In this document: in pieces, positions 52,924 through 57,389 of the stretch
Layout: every line of letters starts with the position of its first letter
Position numbering within the stretch: position 1 is the stretch's first letter
From: Verrucomicrobiota bacterium
GTDB lineage: Bacteria > Verrucomicrobiota > Lentisphaeria > JABSQK01 > JAJFLO01
DNA: 57,389 bases
Direction: 5' to 3'
Assembly (NCBI GenBank): GCA_021772615.1
Contig: JAJFLQ010000058.1
Span: 1-57,389, forward strand
Notes under the pieces: generated by a model
Told to the model about the DNA's origin: nothing
Seen by the model: the letters and a program-made list of their open reading frames with translations, nothing else
Database searches by the model: none
Translations under genes and position numbers: made by a program

Positions 52924-54146
52924 ACTTTTGCCAACACCTTTATTCTGCGCCTGTGTTGCTGCACATAAGGATTGCTCTTGTCCCAAACGTAACCGGCAAG
53001 GATTGAGCAGACCTTTCGCGTAATGTCGTCCGGTTTGTCGTGGTGGAAAATAATATTCTGTAAACTTCCGTCGTACCACGCTTTTACGAAGGTTTCGAAG
53101 ACCGCTACGCCGTCACCGATATAATCGGCGAAATCCCGCTGCCAGTCAACACTGTCGCCTTCGAGTTGCTTGACCAGAAGCTCGACAGCGCGCGACGCCG
53201 ATTTCACCGCGATCGTGACGCCCGAGGAAAAGATAGGATCCAGAAAGCCGGCCGCATTGCCCAGCAGCGCATAACCGTCGCCCCATGTTTGCGTGACACC
53301 GGAAGCATAGGCAGACACCGCTTTTGGTGTAAACACGAACGGCAGCCCTCCCAGGCGTCGGCGCACATTGGGTTCTTCGTCGATCAATGCGGCCAAACGC
53401 TCGTCCGCTGCTTCGGGGAACGTGTCGATATACGCCGACGGTGCGACAACACCGACCGACGCAGTCCCGTCTGCGAACGGGATCACCCAGTACCAGACAT
53501 TCGAATGTACCGGATGGGTACATATCCAGATCTTCTCGACGTCTACCTTGTCATCCCGACGGTCGGCGCCGACATGTGAAAATACGGCTGTCCGCCGTGG
53601 AAACGCAGATGGGGTAGCAAGTCCCAGCAGGCGCGGCAGCACCAGTCCGAACCCGCTGGCATCGAGAACAAATCGTGCGCTTAGCGACTCTCTCGCACCG
53701 GTCGCCGACTCGACGGTCAACCGCGGTTGCCCCACGGTGAAATCGGCATCAGCGACAGCGTGGCCGTAGCGTATGTCCGCCCCTGCATCAACCGCGCCGC
53801 GCGCAAGCAGCAGATCAAAATCTGCGCGCGGCACCTGATACGTGTGCGACCAGCCCGCGGTGTATTGCTTGCCAAAATCAAACACTTCGTAGCCCGTACC
53901 ACGCAGAAAAGCAGCGCCATTCTTTCGCTGGTATCCTTGCGCCTGCACCGCGTCCAACAGCCCGGCATCGGCAAATACATCCATACATTGCGGCAACAGG
54001 CTTTCGCCGATCACGAACCGGGGAAACATGGCCCGCTCGACCACCACCACGCGATACCCCTGACGGCACAGAAGCGCCGCTGCGGTCGCACCAGCGGGTC
54101 CGGCGCCGATAATGATTACATCTGTATTAGCATCTTTTGCTTCCAT
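52902..54146 (-). CDS. flavin-dependent halogenase-like FAD oxidoreductase
   Basis: This is a 414-residue FAD enzyme. The dinucleotide motif VIIIGAGPAGATAAA is at about 9-23. A lysine in the halogenase position is seen in GYQRKNGAAFLRG (about 70-82). WYWVIP (about 216-221) matches the halogenase signature WxWxIP, and FLDPIFSSG (about 300-308) matches the second halogenase signature FxxPxxSxxG. GESLLP and GDGYALLGNAAGFLDP bind the cofactor. I start at ATG 54146 with GGAG 7 nt upstream; the longer frame lacks support. Xanthomonadins and flexirubins, both aryl polyenes, are often brominated or chlorinated, so halogenation of the aryl head is the likeliest job. A hydroxylase or polyene reductase/desaturase remains possible. 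Confidence 0.78.
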   Translation of the reverse strand: MEAKDANTDVIIIGAGPAGATAAALLCRQGYRVVVVERAMFPRFVIGESLLPQCMDVFADAGLLDAVQAQGYQRKNGAAFLRGTGYEVFDFGKQYTAGWSHTYQVPRADFDLLLARGAVDAGADIRYGHAVADADFTVGQPRLTVESATGARESLSARFVLDASGFGLVLPRLLGLATPSAFPRRTAVFSHVGADRRDDKVDVEKIWICTHPVHSNVWYWVIPFADGTASVGVVAPSAYIDTFPEAADERLAALIDEEPNVRRRLGGLPFVFTPKAVSAYASGVTQTWGDGYALLGNAAGFLDPIFSSGVTIAVKSASRAVELLVKQLEGDSVDWQRDFADYIGDGVAVFETFVKAWYDGSLQNIIFHHDKPDDITRKVCSILAGYVWDKSNPYVQQHRRRIKVLAKVCEPVQS

Positions 54147-54238
54147 AACACGCTCCGGGTGTTCCTGACACGAGAGCTGCGGCCCGTTGCCGTATGACAA
54201 AGGACGTCGGGGTTGCCAACCCTACGGGCGTTCTGTTG

Positions 54239-54320
54239 GAGTTCGCGCTTCAGCGTGTTTACGACTCGCCGAGCAATATTCGCGTCATGACATGGCGCAA
54301 GCACGCTAAAGCGCGAACTT
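54239..54320. repeat. REP-like inverted repeat inside the pigment cluster
   Basis: Arms at 54239-54257 and 54302-54320 pair at 17 of 19 positions, with a 44-nt spacer. Each arm carries an internal CGCTTCAGCG or CGCTAAAGCG hairpin core. The same core type occurs at 35442-35506, so this is a dispersed element. It lies in the 285-bp gap between the ammonia-lyase and the halogenase-like gene, the largest break in this operon. Confidence 0.65.
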
Positions 54321-54326
54321 ATAGAC

Positions 54327-54422
54327 TTAAGTATAGCCCATTGAGCCACAAGCCGGATTTCGTTGCATGAGCATCCTGCCTGTGCCGCCTGCAACGAAAA
54401 TGCTCAATTCATCGACATTCAT
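54327..54422 (-). CDS. 31-codon small ORF after the ammonia-lyase, possible gene remnant
   Basis: An ATG 9 nt past the ammonia-lyase stop has a good ribosome binding site (GAGGTG, 5-nt spacer). The peptide MNVDELSIFVAGGTG continues for 16 more residues. The frame stops 7 nt before the REP-like repeat. It may be a true small protein or the head of a gene truncated by arrival of that element; VAGGTG resembles a nucleotide-binding turn but is too little to classify. Confidence 0.3.
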   Translation of the reverse strand: MNVDELSIFVAGGTGRMLMQRNPACGSMGYT

Positions 54423-54431
54423 CACGCCACC

Positions 54432-55997
54432 TCAGTCGTAAAGGCTCCATTCCTGCCGCCGTATGCCGGCGACGATACGCCGCAACGCCGTATCCAATGG
54501 ACGATCTTCGTCGAGGAGTGGGCAGATGTCGACTATCAAATCTATCATTTCACTTTGGCTATCGGACAAATCGCCCCGGGCGCTATCCCCTGTCCGTTCC
54601 CGCAATTGTATCGCCTGGACTGCTGCCAACAGGCCTGCGGCTGCCGTTTGTTCCGTGAGTTCGAGGACACGAAGGCAATCGCGCGCGGCGATAGTGCCCA
54701 TGCTCACCTTGTCCTGGTTATGGTTCTCCGTCGATCGCGAAAACACCGATGCCGGCATCGTGAGCTTCAGGGCCTCCGCGGCCCATGCGGATGCAGCGAT
54801 TTGCACCGCTTTGAAACCGTGGTTGATACACCGGCGGTCGCCGATGGCACCAGACAAATTCGAGGGGAGGCCGTTGTTTGTCGTGGGGTCCAGCATCAAC
54901 AGCATCTGGCGGTCTAACATGTCGGCACAATTGGCAACAGCGTTCTTCATGCCGTCCATCGCAAAGGCGATATGACCGCCGTAGAAATTGCCGCCATGCA
55001 TGACCGCACCGGCAGCGGCATCGATCAGCGGATTGTCATTGGCGCTGTTGATCTCGGTTTCAATCCATGTTCGCATCCAGATCAATGCGTCTGCGAGGAC
55101 GCCAATGATGTGCGGCGCGCAGCGGATTGAATAGCGGTCCTGCAACTGTGGTCCCGTTTTCGGAACCTCGCCCGCAAGATCCTGCCGTATCCATCCCGCG
55201 ATACGTTGTTGGCCCGGGTACGGCTTCGCGGCGAAGATGCGGGCGTCGAAGTGACCGCGGTTGCCCTTCAGCGCACGCGCAGCGAGTGCTGTGATCCGGC
55301 TGCCGAGACGGGTGAGATAGTCCGCACGCTCGAAGGCCATGCATGCGAGAGCGGTCATCACCGACGTGCCGTTCATAATCGCCAATGCCTCTTTTGGCTG
55401 CAGCGACAACGGTTCGAGTGCTTCCTCCTCGAGCACCTCGCCTGCCGGCCGCGGCTTACCATCCCGGTACACCTCGCGTTCGCCGGTCAAGGTCGCAGCA
55501 ACATACGACAACGGGGTAAGATCGCCGCTGGCGCCGACTGAGCCTTCTTCCGGAACAACTGGCAGGATGCGGCGATTGATATAGGTGGCGAGACGCTCGA
55601 GAAGCACGAGACGTACACCCGACAGCCCCCGCGAGAGGGACGCGAGGCGAACCATCAGGACCGCTGCCGACGAATCGGGATCAAGATATCGCCCCATGCC
55701 GCATCCATGAAAACGTGTGAGGTGCAGCGGCAGTTCGGCTACCAGTGCGGGGGGCACAGAGACGTCGCACGAGCCACCATAACCCGTTGTTACACCATAT
55801 ATAACGCCATCGTCACGCCATGCTTCATCGAGGAATCGCGCGGCAGCTTCGATGCTGTCGCGCCAAATGGCGTCCTCTCCCAGTTGTACAGGCCGTCGTC
55901 CACGTGCCACCGCGATGACGTCGTCGATTGATATCGGCCGACCGTCGATGACGACCGGATCGGGCAGTATTTCCTGGAGTTCTCTTGCACGTGCCAT
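54432..55997 (-). CDS. aromatic amino acid ammonia-lyase (HAL/PAL/TAL family)
   Basis: This 521-residue enzyme removes ammonia from an aromatic amino acid by means of the self-made MIO cofactor. The MIO triad Ala-Ser-Gly is in SVGASGDLTPLSY (about 152-164). GVTTGYGGS near residue 70 supplies the catalytic Tyr, and SANDNPLID and QDKVSMGTIAARD complete the active site. The selectivity loop reads TRFHGCGMG (about 92-100): F-H, where classical histidine lyases have S-H, tyrosine lyases H-L or H-H, and plant phenylalanine lyases F-L. No other hut gene is present and a pigment cluster surrounds it, so the product is probably cinnamate or 4-coumarate, the starter of a flexirubin-type polyene. The ATG lies 17 nt after the preceding stop. 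Confidence 0.85.
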   Translation of the reverse strand: MARARELQEILPDPVVIDGRPISIDDVIAVARGRRPVQLGEDAIWRDSIEAAARFLDEAWRDDGVIYGVTTGYGGSCDVSVPPALVAELPLHLTRFHGCGMGRYLDPDSSAAVLMVRLASLSRGLSGVRLVLLERLATYINRRILPVVPEEGSVGASGDLTPLSYVAATLTGEREVYRDGKPRPAGEVLEEEALEPLSLQPKEALAIMNGTSVMTALACMAFERADYLTRLGSRITALAARALKGNRGHFDARIFAAKPYPGQQRIAGWIRQDLAGEVPKTGPQLQDRYSIRCAPHIIGVLADALIWMRTWIETEINSANDNPLIDAAAGAVMHGGNFYGGHIAFAMDGMKNAVANCADMLDRQMLLMLDPTTNNGLPSNLSGAIGDRRCINHGFKAVQIAASAWAAEALKLTMPASVFSRSTENHNQDKVSMGTIAARDCLRVLELTEQTAAAGLLAAVQAIQLRERTGDSARGDLSDSQSEMIDLIVDICPLLDEDRPLDTALRRIVAGIRRQEWSLYD

Positions 55998-56014
55998 GAT
56001 TCGGGTTAGCCTGG

Positions 56015-57389
56015 CTAGTTCACACGGTTCCTGTGATTTACATGGTATTGGGTTGCGCCCACGTCGCCGTGACTGGCAGGCGGGTCGCGTCGTCCCGGCA
56101 CACCGTGAGGCCCAATCTCGCTGGCAGTCCGACTGTGTGGCCCCGGATCCCAGATATCGTAAAAGTTAAACCATTGAAACGGCGCCAAATCGCAGAAATG
56201 CTCAAGTCGGGACACGTAACGTTGGACCCATGTGCGCAACACCGCATTGCGATTCCGTCGCGGCAAGGCGATGACATCGGCAAACCGTTCGATATGCAGA
56301 GTATAGTACTCCGAGTCTTGTTTAAGACAAAACACCAGATACACAGGACACTTGAGAATTGCCGCCAGGATGAACGGTCCCGCCGGAAATCGCGCCGGTC
56401 GGTCGAGAAATGATACGTGGATGTCACGGTCGCTGTTATCGGTTACCGGCCGGTCGGCGAGCATCGCCACGAATTCCCCCTTCTCTACGCGCTCCTTGAG
56501 GAGCATCGACGTTTCAACCGAAATAGATTCCGCGGGAATCAGGTGCGTTGTTGTGTTCGGGTTGGCCCGACGAAGGATGTCATTGAACTTCTGTGCATGC
56601 CGCGTGTACATCAACGCGTTGATTGTAAGGTCCGGTGTTTCTTCCGCGAGAGCGCGCAGGACCTCAATGTTTCCCAGGTGACCACTCAGAATCACACCGC
56701 CACCGCCCTGCCGCGCGCGTTCGATGATGAGATCCTGCCCTCCGGAGATACGGATTTGCCGGAAATCGCCGGTCCATGCTGCCAATTTGTCGAGAGAGGC
56801 GAGGCCGAAGTCCATAAAATGCCGAAAGCCGGTTCGAAACGAAGGCTCACGGGGGAGCACCGTCTTCCCGCGTCCGACCGCGTGCAGGCGGGTCAGATAT
56901 GCCCGCGACGCCTGGCGCGCGGAACGACCGGTCACGTAAAAGAAGGAAATGATCGGGTACAAAACCAGGCGACACGCCGCCATGCCAAAGATACGATATA
57001 TCCACATCGTGGCCAGAAGTCCGCTCAACGCGCCGCGTTCGCGCATCGCAAACCACGGCTGTTCTGCGTCTCCGCGCCCGAACCGACGGCGCAACAGACT
57101 GGGTATTCGGGGAATCATGCCGAACGACAATCTGCAATGCATCCAGGAGATCATCATATTGTCACGAATGAGGCGAAAATTGGACACACCTGCCTGTGGA
57201 TAGCACACCCGGGTCTCGATATTAACTACCGGCACGCCACTCCAATACAGGCGCACGGCGATCTCGGTATCGAAGTCCATTCGCTTTCCGACCTTCCCGG
57301 TCGCCAGGATCATGGCCGTGCGCTCGACCGGATACACGCGGAAACCGCACATCGAATCACCAATGTCGCGTGACAGTGTTTCCACCCAG
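56015..57389 (-). CDS. glycosyltransferase 2-acyltransferase fusion (5' end beyond the window)
   Basis: The frame is open to the right edge; the residue before the first possible start codon (a GTG at 57385) still fits a family-2 glycosyltransferase, so the true start lies outside. The visible N-terminal ~100 residues are the end of that domain (DSMCGFRVYP, MDFDTEIAVRLYWSGVP). A linker and hydrophobic anchor (RLVLYPIISFFYVTG) lead to an LpxL-like acyltransferase with the HX4E motif in SGHLGNIEVLRAL and the C-terminal PFQWFNFYDIW. Such fusions are regular members of aryl-polyene clusters and are thought to build the lipid or sugar anchor of the pigment. The last ~40 residues are a hydrophilic tail rich in G/R/H. 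The ammonia-lyase follows by 17 nt. Confidence 0.83.
   Translation of the reverse strand, partial: WVETLSRDIGDSMCGFRVYPVERTAMILATGKVGKRMDFDTEIAVRLYWSGVPVVNIETRVCYPQAGVSNFRLIRDNMMISWMHCRLSFGMIPRIPSLLRRRFGRGDAEQPWFAMRERGALSGLLATMWIYRIFGMAACRLVLYPIISFFYVTGRSARQASRAYLTRLHAVGRGKTVLPREPSFRTGFRHFMDFGLASLDKLAAWTGDFRQIRISGGQDLIIERARQGGGGVILSGHLGNIEVLRALAEETPDLTINALMYTRHAQKFNDILRRANPNTTTHLIPAESISVETSMLLKERVEKGEFVAMLADRPVTDNSDRDIHVSFLDRPARFPAGPFILAAILKCPVYLVFCLKQDSEYYTLHIERFADVIALPRRNRNAVLRTWVQRYVSRLEHFCDLAPFQWFNFYDIWDPGPHSRTASEIGPHGVPGRRDPPASHGDVGATQYHVNHRNRVN

Overview
The window is high-GC DNA from a Gram-negative (diderm) bacterium. The evidence is an outer-membrane TpsB transporter, a MipA/OmpV-type outer-membrane protein, lipoprotein signals and LpxL-like acyltransferases. 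The lineage cannot be fixed from sequence alone: a proteobacterium or a PVC-type bacterium (Verrucomicrobia/Kiritimatiellota-like) would both fit. Every gene I accept lies on the minus strand, so transcription runs from high to low coordinates.

Region 1 (1-9.9 kb) is part of a defence island. A DUF262/DUF1524 GmrSD-type restriction enzyme (7760-9865) is followed by an SNF2-like helicase (drmD, 4394-7576) and a large adenine-specific DNA methyltransferase (drmMI, 132-4382). This is the order of the first two genes of class 1 DISARM; drmA, drmB and drmC would lie beyond the left edge. A 14-codon leader ORF with a strong ribosome binding site overlaps the GTG start of drmD. About 650 bp without a convincing gene, including an AT-rich patch and small palindromes, separates this island from the next block.

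Region 2 (10.5-45.3 kb) is a nearly gapless exoprotein locus. First comes a two-partner secretion pair: TpsB with an unusual TolA-like helical N-terminus, then a 2608-residue TpsA of the filamentous-haemagglutinin type. After a 200-bp gap holding a REP-like inverted repeat come six closely packed or overlapping genes: a small secreted protein, a multi-LamG protein, a 3934-residue giant, a Calx-beta/RTX-like protein, a parvulin-type prolyl isomerase lipoprotein and a cadherin-like protein. Three of the secreted proteins share a paired module with GWN-type and GYW-type motifs; in two it lies at the C-terminus and in the third it makes up most of the chain. This locus is the best candidate in the window for an undescribed system: a surface-assembly operon with its own outer-membrane transporter and folding catalyst.

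Region 3 (46.1-47.2 kb) is a single response regulator with receiver, GAF and coiled-coil parts. A 20-bp tandem repeat lies upstream of it.

Region 4 (47.6-57.4 kb, cut by the right edge) is an aryl-polyene/flexirubin-type pigment cluster. In transcription order it holds a glycosyltransferase-acyltransferase fusion, a MIO-type aromatic amino acid ammonia-lyase, a flavin-dependent halogenase-like enzyme, a DUF3261-like lipoprotein, a ketosynthase, a hotdog dehydratase, a ketoreductase, a MipA/OmpV protein and a second acyltransferase. Several genes are joined by 4-nt GTGA or ATGA overlaps. The content predicts an aryl-capped polyene started from cinnamate or coumarate, possibly halogenated and bound to a lipid in the outer membrane. 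Carrier proteins, the AMP ligase and other parts would lie beyond the right edge.
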